The position numbers and the translations under genes are program-made. The notes under the pieces were generated by a model. It was not told the DNA's origin. It did no database searches and saw only the letters and a program-made list of their open reading frames with translations. A DNA stretch of 64,000 nt from the NCBI RefSeq assembly GCF_003355455.1, contig NZ_CP031357.1:1838501-1902500 (forward strand), in the 5' to 3' direction. Below, in pieces: positions 44,210 to 52,607 of the stretch. The DNA is from Erythrobacter aureus. Lineage in GTDB: Bacteria > Pseudomonadota > Alphaproteobacteria > Sphingomonadales > Sphingomonadaceae. Each line of letters opens with the position of its first letter. The first letter of the stretch is position 1.

Positions 44210-44255
44210 TACGAGGGTCTCTGGTCTTGCGGAAGCTTGCGGGGCGGTAGTTGGT

Positions 44256-44308
44256 CCCTTGGGCGCTCAGCGCACCGCGAAAGGCACGCCAGCTATCACG
44301 CCCAAGGG
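44256..44308 (-). promoter_or_regulatory. possible attenuator pairing before leuA
   Basis: On the minus strand the leader end contains CCCTTGGGCG (44299-44308). It can pair over 10 bases with CGCCCAAGGG (44256-44265), or fold on itself as CACGCCC/GGGCGTG. Two exclusive folds are the hallmark of a switch. There is no clear run of U before leuA, so a classical terminator is not shown. Confidence 0.4.
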
Positions 44309-44355
44309 CGTGTAAGTCGCAGGATAATCAGACCGAGTGCGTAGTGCATGGCCAT
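44296..44355 (-). CDS. candidate leuA leader peptide
   Basis: A 17- to 19-codon open frame on the leuA strand: MAMHYALGLIILRLTRPWA. Four Leu and two Ile occur within eight residues, and a GAGGAAGG ribosome site lies 11 bases before the first ATG. The stop is at 44296, 87 bases before leuA. This resembles amino-acid sensing leader peptides. It overlaps the promoter region of the divergent thioesterase gene. It could be chance, since it is short. Confidence 0.5.
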   Translation of the reverse strand: MAMHYALGLIILRLTRPWA

Positions 44356-44437
44356 CGCTATGGTGCCCTTCCTCGGGGTTGTAAAGCAAAAGAAGCTTGG
44401 GCATCGCGTGACATATTGTTTCGCGAAGGGAGAGGGC

Positions 44438-44860
44438 ATGGCAGACGGACATTCATTACACGAGACGATGGGGCTGGTGCGTATCGTCTCCACCGACCCG
44501 GAAGGGCGTGCGAGCCTGGAATACGAGGCCAAGCGGGAACAGTGCCATTCGGGCGGCGTGGTACAGGGTGGCTTCATCAGTGGATGGATCGACGCCGCAA
44601 TGGCCCACGCCGCGATGGCGAAGAACGGGCAGGGCATCGTCCCGATGACGCTGGAGCTGAAGGTCAGCTTCTTCGCGCCGACGCGGCCCGGAACCGTGAT
44701 CGCGGAGGCCTGGGTCGAGCGGCACGGCAAGCGCACCAGCTTTTACGAGGGACACCTCAAGGATGCGAGCGGAACCATACTCGCCAAGGCGACCAGTACG
44801 ATTCTGCTGGCAGATATAAGCCGGGTGGTCGAGGCTTCGAAAAAGGCGACCGGAGGGTAG
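44438..44860 (+). CDS. PaaI-family hotdog thioesterase
   Basis: A 140-residue hotdog-fold protein. The family core GGVVQGGFISGWIDAAM and VPMTLELKVSFFAPT are present. Such enzymes split acyl-CoA or hydroxyphenylacetyl-CoA thioesters. ATG 44438 has an AGGGAGAGGG ribosome site and is much better placed than the upstream in-frame ATG at 44348. The epoxide hydrolase gene starts 2 bases after its stop. Confidence 0.85.
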   Translation: MADGHSLHETMGLVRIVSTDPEGRASLEYEAKREQCHSGGVVQGGFISGWIDAAMAHAAMAKNGQGIVPMTLELKVSFFAPTRPGTVIAEAWVERHGKRTSFYEGHLKDASGTILAKATSTILLADISRVVEASKKATGG

Positions 44861-44862
44861 GC

Positions 44863-45990
44863 ATGGGCGCAATCAGGCCGTTTGAGCTGACTGTTCCGGA
44901 CGATGAACTGGTGGCGCTCGCCGACCGGCTCGACCATGCTCGCTGGCCCGAGGAGGAGCCGGTCCATGACTGGTCGCAAGGCACGAAGGTCGCAGCTCTC
45001 AAGGAGTTGGTCGCCTATTGGAGGATCGAATACGACTGGCGGCGCTGCGAGGCGCGGTTGAACGAGATCGGTCAGTTCATGACCGAGATCGACGGGCTCG
45101 ATATCCATTTTCTGCACAAGCGCTCCAGCCGCCAAGACGCAATGCCGCTGGTGATCACCCATGGCTGGCCCGGATCGGTGGTCGAGTTCCTCGATGTTAT
45201 GGATGAGTTGGCCGAACCCACGGACCCGGAGGCGATGGCCTTTCACGTGGTCGCTCCCTCGCTGCCCGGCTACGGTTTTTCGCAGAAACCATCCGCGACG
45301 GGCTGGGGTGTCGAGCGAATTGCACGAGCATGGTCCGAACTCATGCAGCGCCTCGGCTACACCCGTTGGGTGGCGCAGGGCGGCGATTGGGGCGCAGCGG
45401 TGACGACCGCCATAGGGCAACTTGCACCGCAGGGGTGCAAAGGCATTCACCTCAACATGCCGATCGGCAGGCCCCGCCCGGAAGACCTGCAGAGTGAGGA
45501 TCCGCACGTGCTCGAGGCGATGCGGCGCCTTGGCTTTTATCGGGAATGGGACTCGGGCTATTCCAAGCAGCAGAGCACTCGCCCGCAGACGATCGGCTAT
45601 TCGCTGGTCGATTCTCCCATCGGGCTGGCTGCATGGATACTCGAGAAGATCTATTACTGGACCGACAATGACGGCTCGCCCTGGGATGCGCTGTCGATGG
45701 ATCAGGTGCTCGACGACATCATGCTCTACTGGCTGCCTGCCACGGGAGCCTCGGCAGCGCGGCTCTATTGGGAGAGTTTCGCCAAGCTCGGTGGAGACAC
45801 GGTGGACATCCCTGCCGGTGTGAGCGCTTTTCCGAATGAGATACTGCCCGCACCGCGCGCCTGGGTCGAACGCACGCTGACCAATCTTATCTACTGGAAC
45901 GATCTTGATGCGGGTGGCCACTTCGCCGCGTGGGAGCAACCCGAGCTGTTCATAGGCGAGTTGCGTGCCTGTTTCGCAAGGATGCGATAG
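44863..45990 (+). CDS. microsomal-type epoxide hydrolase
   Basis: A 375-residue alpha/beta hydrolase. An N-terminal EHN domain (RPFELTVPDDELVALADRL in part; DHARWPEEE) leads to the catalytic domain. The oxyanion motif is HGWPGS, the nucleophile sits in AQGGDWGAAV (Asp), ring-opening tyrosines are likely in the cap, and the His is in GGHFAAWEQPELF. It hydrolyses epoxides to diols. It starts 2 bases after the thioesterase and ends just before the next hydrolase, so three genes may form one catabolic unit. The natural substrate is unknown. Confidence 0.92.
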   Translation: MGAIRPFELTVPDDELVALADRLDHARWPEEEPVHDWSQGTKVAALKELVAYWRIEYDWRRCEARLNEIGQFMTEIDGLDIHFLHKRSSRQDAMPLVITHGWPGSVVEFLDVMDELAEPTDPEAMAFHVVAPSLPGYGFSQKPSATGWGVERIARAWSELMQRLGYTRWVAQGGDWGAAVTTAIGQLAPQGCKGIHLNMPIGRPRPEDLQSEDPHVLEAMRRLGFYREWDSGYSKQQSTRPQTIGYSLVDSPIGLAAWILEKIYYWTDNDGSPWDALSMDQVLDDIMLYWLPATGASAARLYWESFAKLGGDTVDIPAGVSAFPNEILPAPRAWVERTLTNLIYWNDLDAGGHFAAWEQPELFIGELRACFARMR

Positions 45991-45991
45991 G

Positions 45992-46962
45992 ATGAGGCGT
46001 GCTCGGACCTTGAGGCTGATATGGGTCGTCTCTCTCGTCGCTGTCCTCCTCGTCACGATGGCGATCGGTGTGCGTTATCACTTGGATCTGACCGCTGCCG
46101 AAGAGCGGCTGACCGGCCGCAGCAGGGTTATCGATACCCCGCAGGGTCGTCTCGAGTATGCCGAGCAGGGAACGGGCCGCCCGCTCTTGATGATTCACGG
46201 AACGGGTGGCGGGTTCGATCAGGGGCTGCTTTTCTCCGGCGATCTTCACGAGCGCGGTTTTCGGGTCATCGCACCTTCGAGGTTCGGCTATTTGAGGAGC
46301 GCGCCCGATCCCGTCGCGCCAGAGCTTCAGGCCGATGCCTTTGCGATGCTGCTCGACGAGTTGGGAATGCAGGACGCGGTCGTGGTCGGCGGGTCGGCAG
46401 GCGCCAACTTTGCCGCGGCATTTGCCCTGCGCCATCCTGAACGGTGCCGGGCACTGGTATTGCTCGTTCCCGCCAGCAATCTGAATGACCGGGACCCGGT
46501 CGAAATGACCGAATGGGAGAAGGCGCTTGTCGCTCGTCTCGCTGGGTCCGACTTCCTGTATTGGGCTCTCCTGCGCCTTGCTCCGGACCAGGTCACCAAG
46601 ACCCTGCTCGCGACCGACCCCATAGTTGTGCGTGGTGCCGCGAGGGAGCGGCGAGAGCGCGTGAGCGACATTGCGGAAGGCATGTTGCCCATCAGCCGGA
46701 GAACCGAGGGGATGTTGGCCGATGGTCGCCTTGCCGGGTCGCCGACTGAAATCGACTACAGCTCAATCAGGGTGCCTACGCTGATCATCTCGGCAAAGGA
46801 CGATCTGTTCGGAACCGCGGGGACGGGGCGTCAGCTCAGTCGGATCATACCGAACTCCCGGCTCGTGCTCTACGAGACTGGGGGCATGTGTGGGTTGGAC
46901 GCGAGGAGGCCGTTTCCCAAGAGATTGCCCGATTTTCCCGAAGCGTCGAACGGTCGAACTAG
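45992..46962 (+). pseudogene. alpha/beta hydrolase with a frameshift at its catalytic His
   Basis: A membrane-anchored alpha/beta hydrolase: one N-terminal helix (about residues 8-28), RPLLMIHGTGGGFDQG, the nucleophile elbow VVGGSAGANFA and an acid in SAKDDLFG. The normal frame then breaks at a run of five G (46880-46884). Reading one extra base there restores GGHVWVGREEAVSQEIARF, the expected C-terminus with the catalytic His, and a stop at 46960-46962. As given, the frame instead runs to 47110 with an unrelated tail lacking the His. Either a real one-base loss or a sequencing error. It follows the epoxide hydrolase directly. Confidence 0.8.
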
Positions 46963-48112
46963 CCCTGGCGATAGCGCAATCGGTCGGGTTAAGCTGGTCC
47001 ACCGAGGTCACGCCCATCAGGCGCATTGCGCGTTCGATTTCCTCCTTGAGGATGGTCAGCGCACGCTCGACACCGGGTTGACCGGCTGCGGCGAGGGCGT
47101 AGAGATATAAGCGCCCGCCCGAAGCCGCCGTCGCGCCAGCGGCAAGGCCCTTGAGAACATGCGTTCCGCGCCGCACGCCTCCGTCGAGGATGATTTCGAT
47201 TTCGCCGCCGACCGCGTCGACGATCTCGCGAAGCTGATCGAAAGGCGCGCGGCTGCCGTCGAGCTGCCTGCCGCCATGGTTCGATATCCAGATCGCATCC
47301 GCCCCGATCTCGACCGCGCGGCGCGCGTCGGCGGCGCTCATCACCCCTTTCAGCGCGAAAGTTCCGCCCCAATCCTGCCGAATACGGGCGGCGGTATCCC
47401 AGTCCATATTCGTGTCGAGCATGGTGTTGAAATAGTCCTGGATGCTGACGGCTTTGCCCGTGCCCTCCTGCACATGTTCATCGAGATTGGGCAGGCGGAA
47501 TTTCGGGCCGAAAACATAGTCTAACGTCCACCGTGGTCGCGTGGCATAGCTCCATAGTGCAGATGCACTGAACCGAGGCGGGGTGGTGAAGCCGGATCGC
47601 AGGCATCGTTCGCGCTTGCCCGAAACGATCGTATCGACCGTAAGAGCGAGCGCATCGAACTTCGCCGCCTGGCAGCGCTCGATCATACTGGTGTTCAGCC
47701 CTGCGTCCTTATGCACATAGAGCTGGAACAGCTTGGGGCCACCGGTAAGCGCGGCGATTTCTTCGATCGAGTGCGTGGCGAGGCTGGAAATGCCGAACCA
47801 AACGCCGAACTTCTCCGCCGCTTTCGCCACCGCACGCTCGCCATCGCGGTGAAAGGCGCGCTGCAATGCGGTCGGGCTGAGAATCAGGGGGAGGGTGCTT
47901 TCTCGGTCCATAATGGTGCGGGAGGTGTCGATTTCGGCGACGCCTGCCAGCACGTCGGGCACCAGGTCGACCTCGTCGAAGGCGCTGGTATTGCGTGCCT
48001 TGGTGATTTCGTCATCCGCCGCGCCGTCGATATAGTCGAACACCGGCCAGGGCAGGCGCTGCTTCGCCAGCTTCCGGAAGTCGTCGATATTGTGGCAGTC
48101 GGTGAGCTTCAT
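46763..48112 (-). CDS. FMN-dependent alpha-hydroxy acid dehydrogenase (LldD/GOX-like)
   Basis: A 449-residue flavoenzyme of the lactate/glycolate oxidase family. Conserved parts: WPVFDYIDGAADDE, LILSPTALQRAFHRDGE, FQLYVHKD, LTVDTIVSGKRERCLR and the active-site block IWISNHGGRQLDGSRAP with catalytic His and Arg. FMN phosphate contacts lie in DGGVRRGTHVLKGLA. It oxidises a 2-hydroxy acid to a 2-oxo acid. The conserved region ends near DQLNPTD; about 65 further residues are antisense to the damaged hydrolase gene and unlike the family, whose members are about 380 residues. The start overlaps the GFA-like gene by 4 bases. Confidence 0.87.
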   Translation of the reverse strand: MKLTDCHNIDDFRKLAKQRLPWPVFDYIDGAADDEITKARNTSAFDEVDLVPDVLAGVAEIDTSRTIMDRESTLPLILSPTALQRAFHRDGERAVAKAAEKFGVWFGISSLATHSIEEIAALTGGPKLFQLYVHKDAGLNTSMIERCQAAKFDALALTVDTIVSGKRERCLRSGFTTPPRFSASALWSYATRPRWTLDYVFGPKFRLPNLDEHVQEGTGKAVSIQDYFNTMLDTNMDWDTAARIRQDWGGTFALKGVMSAADARRAVEIGADAIWISNHGGRQLDGSRAPFDQLREIVDAVGGEIEIILDGGVRRGTHVLKGLAAGATAASGGRLYLYALAAAGQPGVERALTILKEEIERAMRLMGVTSVDQLNPTDCAIARASSTVRRFGKIGQSLGKRPPRVQPTHAPSLVEHEPGVRYDPTELTPRPRGSEQIVLCRDDQRRHPD

Positions 48113-48732
48113 GTGCGGCCGAGCGCCTGCTGTTCGGCCGACGACAGGTGGCGCGGCGGGGCGATGGGCTCGAGCGTTTCGGCATCGAAAAGAGCGCTTC
48201 GCCGACGATCCCCGCTCAGCATATCCTTGATCATCCGCCCGAAGAACCGGCGCATCAGGCGGTTGAACGGCATGGCGGTGAGAGCGCTTGCATCACCTGT
48301 TGCCTGTTCGAGAAAGACATGGCCGATGGGGCTGCCCAGCAGAGCATCGCGCCGTGCGAGATCGGTGTTCGCGAGAATCGTTGTCACATAGGGCACTTTG
48401 CCATTGGCATAGGTGTTGAACAGCGGCGAATTGCAGCAGGTCGTGTACCAGCGCAGCGTCTTGCCCTCTGTCATGTGAAGGCTGGCGAGTTTTTCGCGGC
48501 CGGAATGCAATTCGACCCGGGCGCAGCGGGATTGATAGAGATCGGTGCCGCCCAGATCGTCGAGCACGCGCTCTTCCTGTCCAAGATGGCGGACAAGGTC
48601 GCGGCAATCGACACAGTGGCATACCACCCGATCGCCTTCGGACGGGCTGGCCTTCAGAACGACGCCGGTCACGGCACCGCATTTGCATGCAAAGGGCAAG
48701 CTGTCGGTCGCGCTCATGGTCTCTTCTTCCAT
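48109..48732 (-). CDS. GFA-like (DUF6151) zinc-binding protein
   Basis: A 207-residue protein with the Cys pattern of glutathione-dependent formaldehyde-activating (GFA) folds: CKCG near residue 16, CHCVDCRD near 38 and TTCCNSP near 97. The set probably binds zinc. DUF6151 proteins are uncharacterised; a role with small aldehydes is possible only by fold. A later Met (MSATDSLPF, 48717) is a possible start. It is 15 bases downstream of ilvC and overlaps the dehydrogenase gene by 4 bases, so it may be the tail of the ilv transcript. Confidence 0.75.
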   Translation of the reverse strand: MEEETMSATDSLPFACKCGAVTGVVLKASPSEGDRVVCHCVDCRDLVRHLGQEERVLDDLGGTDLYQSRCARVELHSGREKLASLHMTEGKTLRWYTTCCNSPLFNTYANGKVPYVTTILANTDLARRDALLGSPIGHVFLEQATGDASALTAMPFNRLMRRFFGRMIKDMLSGDRRRSALFDAETLEPIAPPRHLSSAEQQALGRT

Positions 48733-48747
48733 GAGCGCGACCCTAGC

Positions 48748-49782
48748 TCAGTTCTTGTCCTTGTCGACCAGCTTGTTGGCACCGATCCACGGCATCATCG
48801 CGCGCAGTTGGGCGCCGGTCTGTTCGATCGGATGGGCGGCGGCGGCCTTACGGCTTGCCTTGAGTTCGGGCTGGCCCGCCTGATTATCGAGCACGAAATC
48901 CTTCACGAAGCGGCCCGACTGGATGTCTTTGAGGACGCGCTTCATTTCGGCCTTGGTTTCGTCGGTGATGATGCGTGGGCCGGTCTTGATGTCGCCGTAT
49001 TCGGCAGTGTTCGAGATCGAATAGCGCATGTTGGCGATGCCGCCTTCATACAGCAGGTCGACGATCAGCTTGGTTTCGTGGAGGCATTCGAAATACGCCA
49101 TCTCGGGTGCGTAGCCAGCCTCGACCAGCGTTTCGAAACCGGCCTGGATGAGATGGGTGATGCCGCCGCACAGCACGGCCTGTTCGCCGAAGAGGTCGGT
49201 CTCGCATTCTTCCTTGAAATCGGTTTCGATGATGCCCGAGCGGCCGCCGCCAACCGCGCTGGCATAGGACAGGGCAAGCTGCTTGGCGAAACCCTGGCCC
49301 CCCGATTGCTCGCTTTCCTGATGGACGGCGATGAGGCACGGGACGCCGCCGCCCTTGATGTACTCGCCGCGCACGGTGTGACCGGGACCCTTGGGCGCGA
49401 TCATGATGACGTCGATATCGGCGGGCGGATCGATCAGGCCGAAATGAATGTTGAGGCCGTGCGCGAAGGCGAGCGCGCTGCCCGGCTTCATCTTGCCTGC
49501 GACTTCATTCGCATAGATCGCGGCCTGATGCTCGTCCGGCGCGAGGATCATGAGAACATCGGCCCATTCGGCGGCTTCGGATACGGTCTTCACGGTGAAG
49601 CCCGCGCTTTCGGCCTTCTTTGCGGTGGCCGAGCCTTCGCGCAGCGCAATGACAACTTCGCCGACACCGCTGTCGCGCAGGTTCTGCGCATGGGCATGAC
49701 CCTGGCTGCCATATCCGACGATGGCGACCTTCTTGTCCTTTATCAGTTGCTGGTCGCAATCGGCATCGTAGTAGACTTGCAT
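48748..49782 (-). CDS. ilvC: ketol-acid reductoisomerase
   Basis: A 344-residue class I enzyme of valine, leucine and isoleucine synthesis. NADPH is bound by VAIVGYGSQGHAHAQNLRDSG, and the C-terminal knotted domain carries LFGEQAVLCGG and ETDFKEECETDLFGEQ-like acid metal ligands plus YSISNTAEYG. ATG 49782 (MQVYYDADCD) with a GAAGG ribosome site is the normal start. A palindromic repeat lies in the 153-base gap after ilvN. Confidence 0.97.
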   Translation of the reverse strand: MQVYYDADCDQQLIKDKKVAIVGYGSQGHAHAQNLRDSGVGEVVIALREGSATAKKAESAGFTVKTVSEAAEWADVLMILAPDEHQAAIYANEVAGKMKPGSALAFAHGLNIHFGLIDPPADIDVIMIAPKGPGHTVRGEYIKGGGVPCLIAVHQESEQSGGQGFAKQLALSYASAVGGGRSGIIETDFKEECETDLFGEQAVLCGGITHLIQAGFETLVEAGYAPEMAYFECLHETKLIVDLLYEGGIANMRYSISNTAEYGDIKTGPRIITDETKAEMKRVLKDIQSGRFVKDFVLDNQAGQPELKASRKAAAAHPIEQTGAQLRAMMPWIGANKLVDKDKN

Positions 49783-49868
49783 GTTCGCACCTTCGTAAAA
49801 TGAACCGTCATCCTGAAACTGTTTCCGCATCCATTCTTCGGCCTGGACGGTGTTGCCGGAGGTTGAAT

Positions 49869-49917
49869 GGACCCTGAAAGCGAGGCCGGTGAAAAGCCGC
49901 CCGGATTCAGGGTGACG
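49869..49917. repeat. palindromic repeat between ilvN and ilvC
   Basis: An intergenic inverted repeat with arms GGACCCTGAA and TTCAGGGT-GACG, about 27 bases apart. On the other strand it reads CGTCACCCTGAA..., like a small interspersed palindrome family found between alphaproteobacterial genes and related in form to the repeat inside dnaE2. In the ilv transcript it could form a hairpin that affects ilvC expression. Confidence 0.65.
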
Positions 49918-49935
49918 AAGTAATCCTGCTGCTGG

Positions 49936-50451
49936 TCAGTCGGAACCGTCCCCGCGCATCATTCCCACAATCCCCGAACGGCCCACCTCGACGAGGCCGA
50001 GTTCACGCATCAGCACAATGAAACTGTCGACCTTGTCGCGCGAGCCGGTCAGCTCGAACACGAAGCTCTGCGTGGTGGTATCGACCACATTGGCGCGGAA
50101 AAGCTCCGCGATCCGTAGCGCTTCCACCCGATTGTCGCCCTTGCCGGCCACCTTCACCAGCGCAAGCTCACGTTCCACATGGGCGCCGCTTTCGGTCAGG
50201 TCGATGACCTTGTGCACCGGGACCAGCCGTTCGAGCTGCGCGCGGATCTGGTCGATGACCGGTTCCGGTCCGCGCGTCACGATGGTGATGCGGCTGATCG
50301 CGTGGTCTTCGGATATATCGGCCACGGTCAGGCTGTCGATATTGTAGCCCCGCGCGGTGAACATACCGGAGATTTTGGCGAGAATGCCGGCCTCGTTGTC
50401 CACGATGACGTTGAGAACGTGCCGTTCGGCGGTCTGTTCTTCTATCTTCAT
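49936..50451 (-). CDS. ilvN: acetolactate synthase small (regulatory) subunit
   Basis: A 171-residue IlvH/IlvN protein. The N-terminal ACT domain has HVLNVIVDNEAGILAKISGMF and RGYNIDSLTVA; the second domain has RELALVKVAG and GLVEVGRSGI. It binds valine for feedback control of IlvB. The start overlaps the stop of the 99-residue gene by 4 bases. Confidence 0.96.
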   Translation of the reverse strand: MKIEEQTAERHVLNVIVDNEAGILAKISGMFTARGYNIDSLTVADISEDHAISRITIVTRGPEPVIDQIRAQLERLVPVHKVIDLTESGAHVERELALVKVAGKGDNRVEALRIAELFRANVVDTTTQSFVFELTGSRDKVDSFIVLMRELGLVEVGRSGIVGMMRGDGSD

Positions 50452-50747
50452 TGTTCACGATCCTGCCACACAGGTTCGAACATGCGCCCATCGCCGTCAT
50501 ATTCGGCAAGGAAGACGCGGCCCATGCGCACCGCCTCGAAGTTGTCTGTCTGGCGGCTGAGGTCGAGGCTGTCAGGCAGGAGAACCCACGCCTCGTCCGG
50601 TTGTTTCTGGGCAACATCCATGCCGAGGAAGCGCTGGCCGGTATCCTCGATCCAGTCGAGCAGTCGCCCGGCATCCTGGCGGTTGAACCAGACGCGGCGT
50701 TCCGCGCGATCCGCGAATTGGGGCGGGAATTTCGGTTGCATACCCAT
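50448..50747 (-). CDS. 99-residue protein encoded between ilvB and ilvN
   Basis: A small soluble protein overlapping ilvB at its start (TGATG) and ilvN at its end (ATGA). Features are FADRAERRVWFNRQDAGRLLDWI, EAWVLLPDSLDLS and GRVFLAEYDGDG; there is no signal or membrane helix. It is in a tightly coupled position inside the acetolactate synthase operon, which argues it is real. I do not recognise a family. A role linked to the enzyme is only suggested by position. Confidence 0.75.
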   Translation of the reverse strand: MGMQPKFPPQFADRAERRVWFNRQDAGRLLDWIEDTGQRFLGMDVAQKQPDEAWVLLPDSLDLSRQTDNFEAVRMGRVFLAEYDGDGRMFEPVWQDREQ

Positions 50748-52498
50748 CACACCAGCGCCTTCGCTTCGTCGTCCATGGTCCCCTCGACCTGGTCGCCGTA
50801 AAGCAGCATCTCGGTATGGGCGGCGCCGCTTGGGATCATGGGGAAGCAATTGGCTTCCTTGGCCACCTGGCAATCGACCATCACCGGTCCGTCATGGGCG
50901 AGCATGGCCTCGATTCCGGCGTCGAGCTGGCTTTCATCCTCGATCCGGATACCCTTCCAGCCGTAAGCTTCGGCCAGTTTCACGAAATCGGGCAGGCTGT
51001 CCGAGTAGCTGTTCGAATACCGGCTCTCATAAGTCAGTTCCTGCCACTGGCGGACCATGCCCATATATTCATTGTTGAGGATGAAGACCTTCACCGGCAG
51101 GCGATACTGGCTGGCCGTGCCAAGTTCCTGGATATTCATCTGGATCGAGGCCTCTCCCGCGATATCGATCACGAGGCTGTCGGGATTGCCCAGTTGCGCA
51201 CCGATGGCGGCGGGCAGGCCGTAGCCCATCGTCCCGAGACCGCCGCTGGTAAGCCATTTGTTCGGCCCCATGAAACCGAAATACTGCGCGGCCCACATCT
51301 GATGCTGGCCTACTTCGGTGGTGATGATCGGGTCGCGATCACCGGTCAGCGCGTGGAGACGCTCGATACTCTTCTGCGGCATGATGAGATCGCCACTGCG
51401 CTCGGGATAGGCAAGGCAGTCACGCGCCTTCCAGCCGAGAATGCGGGCCTTCCATTCGGACAGGTCGCGCCCCTTCCGGCTGCCCCATGCCTCGACCAAC
51501 TGCTCGAGGACATGCGCGCAATCGCCCACGATTCCGAGATCGACCGGCACGATCTTGTTGATGCTCGCGCGGTCGATATCGATATGAATCTTCTTGGCTT
51601 GCGGAGCAAAGGCGTCGAGCCGTCCCGTCACGCGATCGTCGAAGCGGGCTCCTACCGCAACGATCAGATCGGCGCGGTTCATGGCCATATTCGCTTCGTA
51701 GGTACCGTGCATGCCCAGCATGCCGAGCCAGTCCGGATGATCGGCGGGAAAAGCGCCGAGGCCCATCAGCGTACTCGTCACCGGGGCAGTGGTTGCCGCT
51801 TGCAATTGGCGCAGCAACTCGCTCGCTTTGGGTCCGGCGTTGATAACGCCGCCGCCGGTATAGAGCACGGGACGCTCTGCCGTGGCGAGCATTTCGACAG
51901 CCTCGGCGATCTCGTCCGCCGCGCCGACCATGCGCGGTTGGTAGCGATGCGAGGGCAGCGGGGTATCGTCCTGCTCATCCCACCGCGCCGATGCGATCTG
52001 CACATCCTTGGGGATATCGACCACGACCGGGCCGGGGCGGCCCGACGTGGCGATGCGGAAGGCTTCCTCGATCGTCGCGCCAAGGCGTTCGGGGTCCTTC
52101 ACGAGGTAGTTGTGCTTGGTGCAGTGGCGGGTCAGCCCCACGGTGTCCGCTTCCTGAAAGGCGTCGGTGCCGATCAAAGCAGTAGGCACCTGCCCGGTGA
52201 TCACCACCATGGGAATCGAATCCATATAGGCATCGGCGATGCCGGTGACCGCATTGGTCGCCCCCGGGCCGCTGGTCACGAGCACCACGCCGGCCTTGCC
52301 GGTCGAGCGGGCATAGCCTTCGGCGGCATGGGCCGCCCCCGCTTCGTGGCGCACCAGGATATGGCGGATATCCTCGTCGGCAAAGAGCTCATCATAGATC
52401 GGCAGCACCGCGCCGCCGGGATAGCCGAAGACGAATTCGACACCCTGCCGTTTGAGGCATTCGATCAGGATAGCGGCGCCGCTGCGCTCTTTGTTCAC
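50747..52498 (-). CDS. ilvB: acetolactate synthase large (catalytic) subunit
   Basis: A 583-residue ThDP- and FAD-dependent enzyme, the first common step of valine/leucine synthesis. The active-site Glu lies in RHEAGAAHAAEGYARS. The ThDP motif is the segment from GEASIQMNIQEL to NNEYMGMVRQWQ. FAD-side blocks include ALIGTDAFQEAD and MLGMHGTYEANMA. The start is GTG (MNKERSGAAIL). An 11-bp hairpin lies in the 109 bases after miaA, upstream of this gene. Confidence 0.96.
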   Translation of the reverse strand: MNKERSGAAILIECLKRQGVEFVFGYPGGAVLPIYDELFADEDIRHILVRHEAGAAHAAEGYARSTGKAGVVLVTSGPGATNAVTGIADAYMDSIPMVVITGQVPTALIGTDAFQEADTVGLTRHCTKHNYLVKDPERLGATIEEAFRIATSGRPGPVVVDIPKDVQIASARWDEQDDTPLPSHRYQPRMVGAADEIAEAVEMLATAERPVLYTGGGVINAGPKASELLRQLQAATTAPVTSTLMGLGAFPADHPDWLGMLGMHGTYEANMAMNRADLIVAVGARFDDRVTGRLDAFAPQAKKIHIDIDRASINKIVPVDLGIVGDCAHVLEQLVEAWGSRKGRDLSEWKARILGWKARDCLAYPERSGDLIMPQKSIERLHALTGDRDPIITTEVGQHQMWAAQYFGFMGPNKWLTSGGLGTMGYGLPAAIGAQLGNPDSLVIDIAGEASIQMNIQELGTASQYRLPVKVFILNNEYMGMVRQWQELTYESRYSNSYSDSLPDFVKLAEAYGWKGIRIEDESQLDAGIEAMLAHDGPVMVDCQVAKEANCFPMIPSGAAHTEMLLYGDQVEGTMDDEAKALV

Positions 52499-52541
52499 TT
52501 TACCCTCCGACCCGTTTCACGGTGTTCAAGAGACACAAATC

Positions 52542-52572
52542 GGCCCGGCGCTGGGGTCTATAGCGCCGGACC
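52542..52572 (-). other. 11-bp hairpin between miaA and ilvB
   Basis: In the minus-strand transcript GGUCCGGCGCU pairs with AGCGCCGGGCC (one G-U pair), with a 9-base loop. On the plus strand the same position is a C-A mismatch, which hints that the structure works in the minus-strand RNA. There is no long U run after it. It may end miaA transcripts weakly or regulate ilvB. Confidence 0.5.
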
Positions 52573-52607
52573 GACTTTGCTCCAGATAGGTGTGTTGAAT
52601 TTCACGG

